A stretch of 64,000 nucleotides of DNA, from NCBI RefSeq assembly GCF_000423865.1, contig NZ_AUIU01000015.1, forward strand, positions 110,702 through 174,701. Reading direction: 5' to 3'. Positions 8,665 through 17,685 of the stretch are shown in pieces. The notes below the pieces were generated by a model. The model saw only the letters and a program-made list of their open reading frames with translations, searched no databases and was not told the origin of the DNA. Positions within the stretch are counted from its first letter, which is position 1. Each line of letters opens with the position of its first letter. Origin of the DNA: Thermodesulfovibrio thiophilus DSM 17215 (GTDB taxonomy: Bacteria; Nitrospirota; Thermodesulfovibrionia; Thermodesulfovibrionales; Thermodesulfovibrionaceae). Both the position numbers and the translations under genes were made by a program.

Positions 8665-10704
8665 TTAGTAAAGCTTTGAAATGTCTGCAACTGATTTCAA
8701 TAATTCCGACAACTCCTGAATTAATGCAATGCGATTTCTTTTGATATGTTCATTTTTGTCCATAACAAGGACTCTGTCAAAAAAATTATTTATTACAGGA
8801 GTGAGTTGATTTAAATGATTTAAAGCTTCCAAAAACTGCTCATGTTTTAAATAAATTGTAATCGTTTCTCTATTTTTCAACATTACTTTATATAACTCTT
8901 TTTCTTCTTCTGTAATAAAAAGCTCTGGATTAAGCTCAATTTTTTCATAATCTTTAATGATATTTGAAACTCTCTTTACAGCGAGGAAAAAACTTTCAAA
9001 TTCTTCATTTTTCTGGAATAATTTTACTGCCTGAATTCTATTTTCAATCTCATATACAGGTCGATTTAAAATAAAGTCATTTACTGTTTTTATCATGTTT
9101 ACATCATATCCAGAGGTTTCTAAATAACTCTCTAGCCTCTGTGCTATAAAAATTGCAATTCTTTTTTTTGTTTCCTCATCAATTAATTCATCTATCATAT
9201 CAACAACGTCTTTGATGCTTATTAAATATTTTTTCTTTAAAAGTATTGCAATTATTCCATTGGCAGCTCTTCTTAATCCAAAAGGATCCTCTGTTCCAGT
9301 AGGAAGTTCCTCAAGGTAAAAAAATGATGCAATATGGTCAAGCTTATCTGCAATGCTTACAATACAACCTGCATCTGAAGACGGAACTTTATCCTGGAAG
9401 GTCTTAGGGAGATAGTGTTCATTAATTGCTTGAGCTACTTCATCTGGGAAATTAGCAGCCCTGACATAATATCCTCCCATAATGCCCTGTAACTCAGGAA
9501 ATTCTCTAACAACTCCACTTGCAAGGTCAGCTTTACAGTATTTTGAAGCAAGCCTTATAAGTTCAGTTTTTTCAGGCAAAAGCTTTTGCGATAACTTTGT
9601 AGCTATATTGATAATTCTAATGGTTTTATCATAAAGACTTCCAAGCTTTTTATGATAAACAATGCCTTTTGTTGCCTCAAGAAGTCTTTCTATTCCATTT
9701 TTTAGATCTTCTTTATAATAAAATCTGGCATCCTCAAATCTTGCTCTTATAACCCGTTCTGCACCCTTTCTTACATTTTCTCTGTTTTCTAAAGATGTGT
9801 TGCTTACAACAATAAAGTGATTTTTAAGTCTTCCTGATGAATCGATAACTGCAAAATATCTCTGATGATCCTTCATTACTGTAATGAGTAATTCTTCTGG
9901 TAGCGAAATATACTGATCAGAAAATACACAGAGTACAGTATCCGGAAACTCAACAAGATAGTTTACTTCCTCAACCAGCCTGTCATCCAGTAAAACTGTA
10001 CAGCTTATTTTTTCGGCACACTTAATAGCTTGATTAACAATAGTTTCCTTTCGCTTTTCCTGATCAACTATAACAAAAGCTTTTTCAAGATGATTCTCGT
10101 ATTCGTCTATTTTTGATATAGTTAGAGGGTTTTCGGCAAGAAATCTGTGCCCAGAAGTTTTACAATCACTTTTGATTCCTTCTATTTCGAATTCAATGAC
10201 CCTATCCTCATATAAAGCCAGAAGCCATCTTACTGGTCTTACAAACTTGAGGTTGCCATCACCCCAGCGCATCATTTTTGGGAAAGTTAATGAAAAGAAA
10301 AGACTTTTAAGAACCTCATGCAAAACTTCCTCTGTATTTTTACCTTTCTCTTTTATTGCAGCACATACATAGTTCCCCTTGCCTTTCTGTTTAATCTGTA
10401 ACTCTGAAACTTCAATCCCCTGTGCTTTTGCAAATGCAAGGGCTGGTGCATCGGGATTCCCATTTTTATCAAATGCAACATGAGCAGGAGGTCCCCATAT
10501 TAATTTTTCTTGAGTTGTCTGCTGTTGAGATATTTTTGCTTTAATGGTGAGTCTTCTTGGTGTTGCATATACCTTTGGTTTTTCAAAGTTAATCCTGTAT
10601 TCCTCGAAAATTCTTTTGAAGTTTTCTTCTAATTGAGAAGTAGTTGATGGAATAAATCTTGCAGGAATCTCTTCAACTCCTATTTCAAAAAGCAGATTAG
10701 CCAT
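8665..10704 (-). CDS. glyS: Glycyl-tRNA synthetase beta subunit
   Basis: A 679-residue beta chain of the bacterial alpha2beta2 glycyl-tRNA synthetase, which contributes tRNA recognition. The N-terminus ([17 protein letters not shown]) is diagnostic, and internal blocks such as [31 protein letters not shown] and [13 protein letters not shown] are typical of GlyS. Length is normal. It overlaps the 3' end of glyQ by 8 bp, so the two chains are probably translated together. A 68-bp gap separates it from pal downstream. Confidence 0.97.
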   Translation of the reverse strand: MANLLFEIGVEEIPARFIPSTTSQLEENFKRIFEEYRINFEKPKVYATPRRLTIKAKISQQQTTQEKLIWGPPAHVAFDKNGNPDAPALAFAKAQGIEVSELQIKQKGKGNYVCAAIKEKGKNTEEVLHEVLKSLFFSLTFPKMMRWGDGNLKFVRPVRWLLALYEDRVIEFEIEGIKSDCKTSGHRFLAENPLTISKIDEYENHLEKAFVIVDQEKRKETIVNQAIKCAEKISCTVLLDDRLVEEVNYLVEFPDTVLCVFSDQYISLPEELLITVMKDHQRYFAVIDSSGRLKNHFIVVSNTSLENRENVRKGAERVIRARFEDARFYYKEDLKNGIERLLEATKGIVYHKKLGSLYDKTIRIINIATKLSQKLLPEKTELIRLASKYCKADLASGVVREFPELQGIMGGYYVRAANFPDEVAQAINEHYLPKTFQDKVPSSDAGCIVSIADKLDHIASFFYLEELPTGTEDPFGLRRAANGIIAILLKKKYLISIKDVVDMIDELIDEETKKRIAIFIAQRLESYLETSGYDVNMIKTVNDFILNRPVYEIENRIQAVKLFQKNEEFESFFLAVKRVSNIIKDYEKIELNPELFITEEEKELYKVMLKNRETITIYLKHEQFLEALNHLNQLTPVINNFFDRVLVMDKNEHIKRNRIALIQELSELLKSVADISKLY

Positions 10705-11548
10705 TATTATCCCTCTTTTTCAGATAAGCCTCTGCACAGGCTTTTGCAAGCGTTCTTACTCTTCCAATATAATTTGTTCTCTCTGCTACTGAAAGAACTC
10801 CTCTTGCGTCAAGTAAATTAAACATATGAGAACACTTTAAACAGAACTCATATGCAGGCAGGATCAAACCTATCTGGAGCATAGTTTTAGATTGCTTTTC
10901 AAAATCATCAAAATGTTCTCTAATCACTGAATGGTCAGAATGGTCAAAGTTGAAATATGAAAACTCTACTTCTCTTTCATGATGAATATCTCCGTAGCTT
11001 AGATATTTGTTCCATTTTATATCGAAAACATTTTCTACTTCCTGTAAATACATTGCAATTCGTTCAAGTCCGTAGGTTATCTCAACAGAAATTGGATTTA
11101 AATCAATACCACCAACCTGCTGGAAGTATGTAAACTGGGTTATTTCCATTCCATCAAGCCATACTTCCCATCCAAGTCCCCATGCACCAAGAGATGGAGA
11201 TTCCCAGTCATCTTCAACAAATCTTATATCATGCTTTGAAGGCTCTATACCAAGTGCTTGAAGGCTTTTTATGTAGAGTTCCTGAGAATCTTCAGGAGAT
11301 GGCTTAAGGATGACCTGATATTGATAATACTGACCAAGTCTGTTAGGATTTTCTCCATATCTCCCATCTGTTGGTCTTCTGCATGGTTGAACATAACCTG
11401 TGTTCCATGGTTCATTTCCAAGAACTTTGAAAAATGTTGCAGTGTGAAATGTTCCCGCGCCAACTTCAATATCATATGGTTGAAGTATAACGCATTCTTT
11501 TTCTGCCCAGTATTTATTGAGTGTGAAAATTATATCTTGAAAATACAT
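10697..11548 (-). CDS. glyQ: Glycyl-tRNA synthetase alpha subunit
   Basis: A 283-residue catalytic alpha chain of glycyl-tRNA synthetase, class II. Typical segments are [36 protein letters not shown] and [15 protein letters not shown]. It is the first gene of the leftward group glyQ-glyS-pal-cpoB-moaA and is divergent from dsrN with only 38 bp between the starts. No Shine-Dalgarno precedes the ATG; a good promoter places the transcript start 2-3 nt upstream of it, so the message looks nearly leaderless. Confidence 0.97.
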   Translation of the reverse strand: MYFQDIIFTLNKYWAEKECVILQPYDIEVGAGTFHTATFFKVLGNEPWNTGYVQPCRRPTDGRYGENPNRLGQYYQYQVILKPSPEDSQELYIKSLQALGIEPSKHDIRFVEDDWESPSLGAWGLGWEVWLDGMEITQFTYFQQVGGIDLNPISVEITYGLERIAMYLQEVENVFDIKWNKYLSYGDIHHEREVEFSYFNFDHSDHSVIREHFDDFEKQSKTMLQIGLILPAYEFCLKCSHMFNLLDARGVLSVAERTNYIGRVRTLAKACAEAYLKKRDNNG

Positions 11549-11556
11549 AGATTTTC

Positions 11557-11586
11557 ATGATACTTTAGCATAGAAACTATTGTCAA
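11557..11586 (-). promoter_or_regulatory. Sigma70-type promoter of glyQ, abutting dsrN
   Basis: On the minus strand: -35 TTGACA (11586-11581), 18-bp spacer, -10 TATCAT (11562-11557). Transcription should start near 11550, 2-3 nt before the glyQ ATG. The -35 box directly touches the dsrN start codon at 11587, so the 38-bp intergenic region must serve both genes. Confidence 0.6.
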
Positions 11587-12960
11587 ATGTATCCCAGAAT
11601 ACTTATAGCAGGTATCAGAGGTGGTGCAGGAAAAACAACTGTAACTTTAGCCATTCTTTCACTTTTGAGGGAAAAAGGATTAAATGTTATTGCTTTTAAA
11701 AAAGGTCCTGACTACATAGATAGCGGCTGGCTTTCTCTTTTTTCAGGAAATCCATGCTATAACCTTGATACATATATGATTCCTCCAAATAAAGTGATTC
11801 GCTCATTTATTGAGAGATCAGAAGGAGATATCTCTGTTATTGAGGGAAACAGAGGGCTTTATGACGGAATGGATATAGAAGGTACAGTGGCAACTTCAGA
11901 ACTTGCAAAGCTACTTAAATGTCCTGTAATTTTAGTTGTTGACTGCACGAAAATTACACGCTCTGTTGCTGCGATTATTCAGGGATTTGTAAATTTTGAC
12001 AGAGATGTCTATCTGAAGGGAGTTGTCCTTAATCAGGTTGCAAATGCAAGACATGAAAAAATTATCAAAGAATCAATAAAAAGATACTGCAATATTGAGA
12101 TTGTTGGATCAATTCCGCGATTCAAAGATATAAAAATGCCTGAAAGGCACATGGGCCTTACTCCTCACCAGGAACAGGAGATGAAAAAAGAAACTGAGGA
12201 TTTTATATATAGAGTAGCTGATTATCTAGATATAGAAAAAATTTTAAAAATAGCAAGAGACGCTCCTCCAATATCATATATTTTTAATGATACAAAACCA
12301 TATATTAATGGTGAAGGAGTAAAAATTGGTGTTATAAGAGACAGAGTATTTCAGTTTTACTATGAAGAGAATCTGGAAGAGCTAAAAAAATACGGGGCAG
12401 AAATTGTTTTAATTAACTCTCTTGAAAATAAAGCCTTGCCTGAAATCGATGCTTTATATATTGGAGGAGGTTTTCCTGAAACCAATATTAAGCCTTTATC
12501 TGAAAATGTTGACTTAATTAAAAATATAAAGGAAAATGCGCAGAAGGGACTACCAGTATATGCTGAATGTGGTGGACTAATGTATCTTTGCAAGAGTTTA
12601 ATCACTCATGAAGGAGAATTTTCAATGGCAGGCATTTTTCCTTTTAAATTAAAGATGTTTAAAAAACCACAGGCACATGGATATGTTATGGCTAAAGTCA
12701 ACGAGGATAGTCCCTTTTATGAAAAGGATATCGAAATAAAAGGCCATGAATTTCATTACTCAAGGGTAATAGACTATGATGAATTACCACATATGTGCTT
12801 TACAATGTTAAGAGGAGAAGGGATAGTCGAAAATCAGGATGGAGCCTGTTTTAAAAACACTCTTGGCACTTATGTTCATGTTCATGCAATTGGATGTGAG
12901 GAGTGGATAAAGGGAGTTTTAAAGATAGCAAAAAATTACAGGGAGATTAAAAATGCGTAA
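11587..12960 (+). CDS. dsrN: CbiA-family glutamine amidotransferase, probable DsrN (siroheme amidation)
   Basis: A 457-residue ATP- and glutamine-dependent amidotransferase of the cobyrinate a,c-diamide synthase family. The N-terminal half is a P-loop domain (GIRGGAGKTT near residue 9; KKGPDYIDSGW near 39). The C-terminal half is a class I-like glutaminase domain with nucleophile Cys in YAECGGLMYL near 321 and a late His in GHEFHYSR. No other cobalamin genes are nearby, while the gene sits 2 genes before dsrC. In sulfur oxidisers the same family, named DsrN, makes the amidated siroheme of DsrAB, so that role is preferred here by context. A CbiA role in vitamin B12 synthesis is the alternative. 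The start lacks a Shine-Dalgarno. Confidence 0.8.
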   Translation: MYPRILIAGIRGGAGKTTVTLAILSLLREKGLNVIAFKKGPDYIDSGWLSLFSGNPCYNLDTYMIPPNKVIRSFIERSEGDISVIEGNRGLYDGMDIEGTVATSELAKLLKCPVILVVDCTKITRSVAAIIQGFVNFDRDVYLKGVVLNQVANARHEKIIKESIKRYCNIEIVGSIPRFKDIKMPERHMGLTPHQEQEMKKETEDFIYRVADYLDIEKILKIARDAPPISYIFNDTKPYINGEGVKIGVIRDRVFQFYYEENLEELKKYGAEIVLINSLENKALPEIDALYIGGGFPETNIKPLSENVDLIKNIKENAQKGLPVYAECGGLMYLCKSLITHEGEFSMAGIFPFKLKMFKKPQAHGYVMAKVNEDSPFYEKDIEIKGHEFHYSRVIDYDELPHMCFTMLRGEGIVENQDGACFKNTLGTYVHVHAIGCEEWIKGVLKIAKNYREIKNA

Positions 12961-13924
12961 AGAACTACCAACATGTCTTTTCTGTGGCAGGATAATTATG
13001 CCTCCTCAGCAGACAATGACAGAAATAGGAGAAGTTATATCTGGAAAATGCGAGTGCGGAGCAATTTATGTCTGCGAACCAACAGGACATAATCAGGGAG
13101 ATGCTTTAGTTGATGCTATGCTACTTGCCTCTCCAGAGGGGATAGAAAATATAGAATTAGGAGTAAACTTTGAGATCAGAGAAAGAGACTACGATTATAG
13201 AACTCATCAGTATGTTTATATAAAAAGCTGGCCTTTCAACGGGAGGCTTTTTTTCATAAAAGCTCTGACAGGAGGTGAAAGAATAGTTGTGGAGGATAAT
13301 ATCAAAATAACAAAAAAGGATTTTATTGATCTCATTGAAAATAGAGATTTTGAAAAAATAGAAAAATTAGCACTTCAGAATAAAAATTCTATTGGCTGGT
13401 TGATCTCTCTTTCGTATGATAAAGAAAATCTTATATCCTGGAAAGCAATAGAGGCAATGGGACATGTTGCAAAAGCATACATTGAGGCAGGAGACATAGA
13501 AACCCTGAGAAACACTATAAGAAAACTCCTCTGGTCGATGACTGATGAATCTGGTGCTATAGGATGGCGTTCGGCAGAATTAATAGGCGAAATTATATAT
13601 GCCAATCCCTCGCTTTTTGAAGACATAATACCTATTTTATGGTCTCAAAGGGAAGAAGAGAGTTTTATTGAGAGCGTCCTCAGAGGTATTTTAAAATTAT
13701 CCAAAAAAGTTAATCTGTCCAATTATATAAAAATTAACTGTCAGGAACTTGAAAATCTTTCCAGACATAAAAATGATGATATAAAAGGATTATCTACTTT
13801 GCTAACGAAACGCACCACATGTGATTATGAGTTGCCTGAAGAAATCAAACAAATAACCATTTCCATGTATGATAACGGGAAAACGATAAAACTAAAAGTT
13901 AATGACGCTGAAAAATTTTTATAA
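12953..13924 (+). CDS. Uncharacterised zinc-ribbon plus HEAT-like protein of the dsr cluster
   Basis: A 323-residue cytoplasmic protein with no known function. The N-terminus has a probable zinc ribbon: Cys8, Cys11, Cys33, Cys35 and Cys41. A central part (about 60-130) is a small mixed domain. The C-terminal part (about 130-265) looks like HEAT-type helical repeats and contains LLWSMTDESGAIGWRSAELIGE-like wording, which recalls the DVU0298 family of sulfate reducers (from memory; not searched). It overlaps the end of dsrN by 8 bp and is followed by the dsrC promoter region. Context suggests a helper of sulfite reductase maturation or regulation, but this is inference. Confidence 0.75.
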   Translation: MRKELPTCLFCGRIIMPPQQTMTEIGEVISGKCECGAIYVCEPTGHNQGDALVDAMLLASPEGIENIELGVNFEIRERDYDYRTHQYVYIKSWPFNGRLFFIKALTGGERIVVEDNIKITKKDFIDLIENRDFEKIEKLALQNKNSIGWLISLSYDKENLISWKAIEAMGHVAKAYIEAGDIETLRNTIRKLLWSMTDESGAIGWRSAELIGEIIYANPSLFEDIIPILWSQREEESFIESVLRGILKLSKKVNLSNYIKINCQELENLSRHKNDDIKGLSTLLTKRTTCDYELPEEIKQITISMYDNGKTIKLKVNDAEKFL

Positions 13925-13943
13925 GTTTATAAACTAAACTTAT

Positions 13944-13973
13944 TTGACTTTAAAAATTGTCATACTTTAAAAT
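13944..13973 (+). promoter_or_regulatory. Possible distal promoter of dsrC
   Basis: -35 TTGACT (13944-13949), 18-bp spacer, -10 TAAAAT (13968-13973). It begins 19 bp after the stop of the HEAT-like gene. The region is very AT-rich, so chance matches are possible; it would give a leader of roughly 90 nt. Confidence 0.4.
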
Positions 13974-13987
13974 TTTTTACTTTAAAA
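13947..13987 (+). repeat. Three direct ACTTTAAAA repeats upstream of dsrC
   Basis: ACTTTAAAA occurs at 13947-13955, 13964-13972 and 13979-13987, with start-to-start distances of 17 and 15 bp. The first two overlap the -35 and -10 boxes of the possible distal promoter. They could be sites for a transcription factor or a chance result of AT-rich sequence. Confidence 0.55.
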
Positions 13988-13995
13988 ATAAAAAA

Positions 13996-14044
13996 TGCAA
14001 ATATAGACTTGAATTATTATTCCCAAAAAGTTAAAATATTTGCA
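13996..14044. repeat. Perfect 9-bp inverted repeat flanking the dsrC promoter
   Basis: TGCAAATAT at 13996-14004 and its exact complement ATATTTGCA at 14036-14044 enclose the proximal dsrC promoter; the right arm overlaps the -10 box and the predicted start. The 31-bp spacing (40 bp start to start) would suit two operator half-sites. A regulator is not identified. Confidence 0.5.
14009..14037 (+). promoter_or_regulatory. Proximal sigma70-type promoter of dsrC
   Basis: -35 TTGAAT (14009-14014), 17-bp spacer, -10 TAAAAT (14032-14037); predicted start near 14044. A strong ribosome site AAGGAGG (14055-14061) precedes the dsrC ATG at 14069. Confidence 0.6.
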
Positions 14045-14068
14045 AAAAACTAAGAAGGAGGTTCTACA

Positions 14069-14404
14069 ATGCCGTACATTGAATTTAAGGGAAAGCAGAT
14101 TGAGATTGATGAGGATGGATATCTTAAAAACCTTGATGATTGGACACCTGAGTTATCTGAGTACATGGCTCAACAGGATGGGCTTACGCTAACAGAGCAA
14201 CATTGGGAGGTTATTAACTTTTTGAGAGATTACTATCAGAAATATCAGATTGCTCCAATGATTAAAATACTTGTCAAAGAAATGGCTAAAATGTTCGGAC
14301 CTGAGAAAGGAAACACAAAATATCTTTATGGTCTTTTCCCAGATGGTCCTGCAAAACAAGCATGTAGATACGCAGGGCTTCCAAAACCAACAGGATGCGT
14401 ATAA
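14069..14404 (+). CDS. dsrC: DsrC, sulfur-carrier substrate of dissimilatory sulfite reductase
   Basis: A 111-residue small cytoplasmic protein that accepts sulfur from DsrAB as a trisulfide between its two conserved cysteines; DsrMKJOP is thought to reduce that trisulfide. The C-terminal arm CRYAGLPKPTGCV has both cysteines, Cys99 and the penultimate Cys110, ten residues apart, as in true DsrC and unlike TusE, which keeps only the last one. It has its own promoter and an ideal ribosome site and is followed by a terminator, so it is probably expressed as an abundant single-gene message. Confidence 0.98.
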   Translation: MPYIEFKGKQIEIDEDGYLKNLDDWTPELSEYMAQQDGLTLTEQHWEVINFLRDYYQKYQIAPMIKILVKEMAKMFGPEKGNTKYLYGLFPDGPAKQACRYAGLPKPTGCV

Positions 14405-14414
14405 TTTATCTAAT

Positions 14415-14448
14415 TGAAGGGGTAGAAATCTGCCCCTTCATCTTTTTT
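14415..14448 (+). terminator. Rho-independent terminator after dsrC
   Basis: Stem TGAAGGGG (14415-14422) pairs with CCCCTTCA (14433-14440) around a 10-nt loop, followed by a T-rich run. It separates dsrC from the RsbRD-like gene. Confidence 0.85.
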
Positions 14449-14522
14449 GAAAAAGAGCGGGTTGATTATATTATGACCCTGACTCTATCAGATGCAAAAC
14501 TTTTTATAAATAGGAGAATACA

Positions 14523-15047
14523 TTGGAAATAAATAGCGTCTTTTCAAAGAAAAGGCAAGCTATCATCGACAAAGCTTTTAATCTGACTATCTCAACTTAT
14601 CCAGAAGGAGGGATCTCCTTTTTAAAGGGAAAGCATGAACAATTTACCAACCCTGTTGGCTATAATATTTATCAAAGTATTCAAAAGATAGTTGATAACC
14701 TGATTGCTGATGAATCTTTAGAAAGTTTTGTTTCCTCTATTGAAGAAATTATACGTATAAGAGCAGTTCAGGATTTTACTCCTTCTCAGGCTGTGGGATT
14801 CATTTTTTTGCTTAAAAAAGCAATATATGATGAATTGTACAACGATGTGGATTTGTTTCAGCTTATGGGTTATCTTTCCAGGATAGACTCTCTTGCTCTT
14901 ATAGCTTTTGATATCTTTATGAAATATAGAGAGAAAATCTATGATCTTAAATCTAAGGAATTAATTGATAGAACATGGTGGGTTCTTAAAAAGTGGAATA
15001 TTGTTTCAGAAATTAACGATGAAAAAGATGAAACTGTGCAAAAATAA
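14523..15047 (+). CDS. RsbRD N-terminal-domain-like protein upstream of dsrM
   Basis: A 174-residue mostly helical soluble protein. Its overall pattern (FTPSQAVGFIFLLKKAIYDEL near 94-114, preceded by a long helix with VDNLIADESLESFVSSIEEIIRIRA-type wording) matches the RsbRD_N domain as I recall it. Genes of this type are commonly found just before dsrM in sulfate reducers. It has no membrane segment, signal or visible catalytic motif. The start is TTG, with AGGAG a few bases before it. It lies 28 bp before dsrM and is probably co-transcribed with dsrMKJOP. A regulatory or assembly role is inference from context only. Confidence 0.7.
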   Translation: MEINSVFSKKRQAIIDKAFNLTISTYPEGGISFLKGKHEQFTNPVGYNIYQSIQKIVDNLIADESLESFVSSIEEIIRIRAVQDFTPSQAVGFIFLLKKAIYDELYNDVDLFQLMGYLSRIDSLALIAFDIFMKYREKIYDLKSKELIDRTWWVLKKWNIVSEINDEKDETVQK

Positions 15048-15075
15048 AAAAATTATTAAAGAGAGGTAGGGTGAG

Positions 15076-16065
15076 ATGGGTCTAATATCAGCCTTTTTAA
15101 TTGTGATGGGGTTAATAATTTTTGCTTATATTGGTAGTAGTATTTCAGGGTTGCAACCTCTTTTTGCTGTAGTATTCCCCTATGTTGCATTAATAATATT
15201 TATTGTAGGTTTTGTTGTAAGGATTATTAAATGGGGAAAATCTCCGGTTCCATACAGAATACCGACAACAGCTGGACAACAGTTTTCTCTTCCATGGATT
15301 AACCAGAATAAAATTGACAATCCTTCAACAGGCTGGGGCGTTTTGCTCAGGATGTTTTTTGAAGTTTTTATGTTCAGAAGTCTCTTTAGAAATGCAAAAT
15401 CTGAAATGATGAGTGGAAAGCTTTATATTGGTTCAAACAAATGGTTATGGCTGGGAGCATTAACTTTCCATTATTCCTTTCTGGTTATCCTTTTAAGACA
15501 TCTGAGATTTTTCGTTGTTAAAACACCATGGTGTATTTCCATGTTAGCTTCGCTTGATTCTTTCTTGCAGATAGGCTCTCCACTTCTGTTTATGACTGAT
15601 ATATTTATAGCATGTGCTATTCTTTATCTACTTGGAAGAAGAATTTTTAATGTTCAGGTTAGATATGTATCCCTTCCTTCAGACTATTTTCCTCTTTTCC
15701 TGATTCTTGGAATTATCACAACGGGCATATTGATGAGATATTTCGTAAGAGTTGATATCGTTAACATAAAAGAACTAGCACTGGGATTGATTTACCTTAA
15801 TCCATCTGTGCCTGAAGGCATAGAAAGTATATTTTATATTCACCTTTTTCTTGTAAGCGTTCTTTTTGCATATTTTTCATTCAGCAAACTGATGCATATG
15901 GGTGGAGTTTTCTTGAGTCCTACCAGAAATTTGGCAAATAACAACAGGATGAAGATGCATGTTAATCCATTGGAGTATCCAGTTAAGCATAGGCATTATG
16001 AAGAATATGAAGAGGAGTTTAGAGAAAAAATGAAAAAAGCTGGAATACCAGTAGAAAAGGAGTAA
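15076..16065 (+). CDS. dsrM: DsrM, membrane cytochrome b subunit of DsrMKJOP
   Basis: A 329-residue membrane protein with an N-terminal pair of helices (about 3-48) and a NarI-like bundle (about 130-285), expected to bind two b hemes via histidines in HYSFLVILLRHLRF and FYIHLFLVSVLFAYF. It passes electrons between menaquinol and DsrK. The ATG has ribosome site GAGAGG. Its TAA stop at 16063-16065 lies just before the dsrK start, so the pair is translationally linked. Length and position before dsrK are typical. Confidence 0.95.
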   Translation: MGLISAFLIVMGLIIFAYIGSSISGLQPLFAVVFPYVALIIFIVGFVVRIIKWGKSPVPYRIPTTAGQQFSLPWINQNKIDNPSTGWGVLLRMFFEVFMFRSLFRNAKSEMMSGKLYIGSNKWLWLGALTFHYSFLVILLRHLRFFVVKTPWCISMLASLDSFLQIGSPLLFMTDIFIACAILYLLGRRIFNVQVRYVSLPSDYFPLFLILGIITTGILMRYFVRVDIVNIKELALGLIYLNPSVPEGIESIFYIHLFLVSVLFAYFSFSKLMHMGGVFLSPTRNLANNNRMKMHVNPLEYPVKHRHYEEYEEEFREKMKKAGIPVEKE

Positions 16066-16070
16066 TGATT

Positions 16071-17681
16071 ATGGCACTACCAAGACCAGAAGAATTAATA
16101 GGAACCGTTAATTTAAAACAGATGCCATCCAGAAAATGGATGGATATGTTGCCAGTAGAATTTAAGCCAGGTTTTTACTGTTATGGAGCTCAGGGCAAAA
16201 ACCTCGAATATGTGGATTTTCCAAATGCGAGAGATTTCAATGTAACAGATCCTGACTGGAAGCTTCCAGAGGACTGGAAAAAAATAGTGATTGAAGGCAT
16301 AAAGCAAAGACTTGAACGCTTCAGGACGTTTCATGTTTTTATGGATATCTGTGTCAGATGTGGTGCTTGTGCTGATAAATGTCATTATTTTATCGGAACA
16401 GGAGATCCTAAAAATATGCCTGTTTTAAGGGCGGAACTGTTACGATCTGTTTACAGAAAATATTTTACAACAGGTGGAAAAATATTTGGTAAATACGGTG
16501 GAGCTAGAGACCTTGATTTAGATGTATTAAAAGAACTGTGGTACTATTTTTATCAATGTACTGAATGTAGAAGATGCTCTCTGTTCTGTCCATATGGAAT
16601 TGATACAGCTGAAATTACAATTATAGCACGAGAATTGCTTAATTTGCTTGGCCTGAACACAAACTGGATATCTGGACCTGTGGCAAACTGTTACAGGACT
16701 GGCAATCATCTTGGGATAGAGCCTCATACCATGAAATCAACTCTTGAGTTTATGTGCAATGATATAGAAGACATAACAGGAATTAAAATTGAACCACCAA
16801 TCAATAAAAAAGGTGCTGAAATTCTATTCATCACACCATCAGGAGACCTTTTTGCTGATCCTGGAATTTATAACTGTATGGGTTATATGATGCTTTTTCA
16901 TGAACTAGGACTTGACTATACCTGGAGCACTTTTGCATCAGAAGGTGGAAACTTTGGATTTTTTACATCTCTGGAAATGGCAAAAAGACTTCATAGCAAA
17001 ATATATGAAGAGGCAAAGCGGCTTAAAGTTAAATGGATAATCGGTGGTGAATGTGGCCATATGTGGAGAGTCTGGCATCAGTATCATAATACATGGTATG
17101 GACCTGTAGACTTTCTTGAAGAACCGATATCTCCTATTACAGGAACGAAATTTGAAAATGCTAAATCGAATAAAATTGTCCATATCAGTGAATTTACAGC
17201 TGATCTTATCAAACATGGTGTACTCAAATTTGATAAATCAAGAAATGATAATCTGGTAGTTACATTTCATGATTCCTGCAATCCATCAAGAGGAATGGGA
17301 CTTCTTGAGGAGCCACGATATATAATTAAAAATGTCTGCAATCACTTTTATGATATGCCTGATGAAACAATAAGAGAAAAGACTTTTTGCTGTGGAAGCG
17401 GTGCTGGATTGAATGCAGGAGAAATTATGGAGCTCAGAATGAGGGGAGGATTTCCAAGGGCAAATGCAGTAAGGTATGTTCATGAAAAGTTTGGTGTAAA
17501 TATGCTGGCAAATATATGCGCCATAGACAGAGCTGCTCTACCACCTCTTATGGATTACTGGGTTCCCGGAGTGAGAGTTACAGGTGTTACTGAACTTGTT
17601 GCAAATGCTATGATCATGAAGGGAGAAAAAGAAAGAACAATGAATTTAAGGATGGAGCCACTACCTGGAAAGGAGGAATAA
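16071..17681 (+). CDS. dsrK: DsrK, HdrD-like iron-sulfur subunit
   Basis: A cytoplasmic iron-sulfur protein related to heterodisulfide reductase HdrD and the probable site where the DsrC trisulfide is reduced. Two ferredoxin-type 4Fe-4S motifs are clear: CVRCGACADKCHYF near 96 and CTECRRCSLFCPYG near 163. The C-terminal CCG-type domain, with CGHMWRV near 326 and CCGSGAGLNAGE near 443, would hold the special catalytic cluster. An ATG at 16065 is in frame, but AGGAG (16058-16062) lies only 2 nt before it and 8 nt before the ATG at 16071, so the latter, giving 536 residues, is preferred. Confidence 0.96.
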   Translation: MALPRPEELIGTVNLKQMPSRKWMDMLPVEFKPGFYCYGAQGKNLEYVDFPNARDFNVTDPDWKLPEDWKKIVIEGIKQRLERFRTFHVFMDICVRCGACADKCHYFIGTGDPKNMPVLRAELLRSVYRKYFTTGGKIFGKYGGARDLDLDVLKELWYYFYQCTECRRCSLFCPYGIDTAEITIIARELLNLLGLNTNWISGPVANCYRTGNHLGIEPHTMKSTLEFMCNDIEDITGIKIEPPINKKGAEILFITPSGDLFADPGIYNCMGYMMLFHELGLDYTWSTFASEGGNFGFFTSLEMAKRLHSKIYEEAKRLKVKWIIGGECGHMWRVWHQYHNTWYGPVDFLEEPISPITGTKFENAKSNKIVHISEFTADLIKHGVLKFDKSRNDNLVVTFHDSCNPSRGMGLLEEPRYIIKNVCNHFYDMPDETIREKTFCCGSGAGLNAGEIMELRMRGGFPRANAVRYVHEKFGVNMLANICAIDRAALPPLMDYWVPGVRVTGVTELVANAMIMKGEKERTMNLRMEPLPGKEE

Positions 17682-17685
17682 TAAA

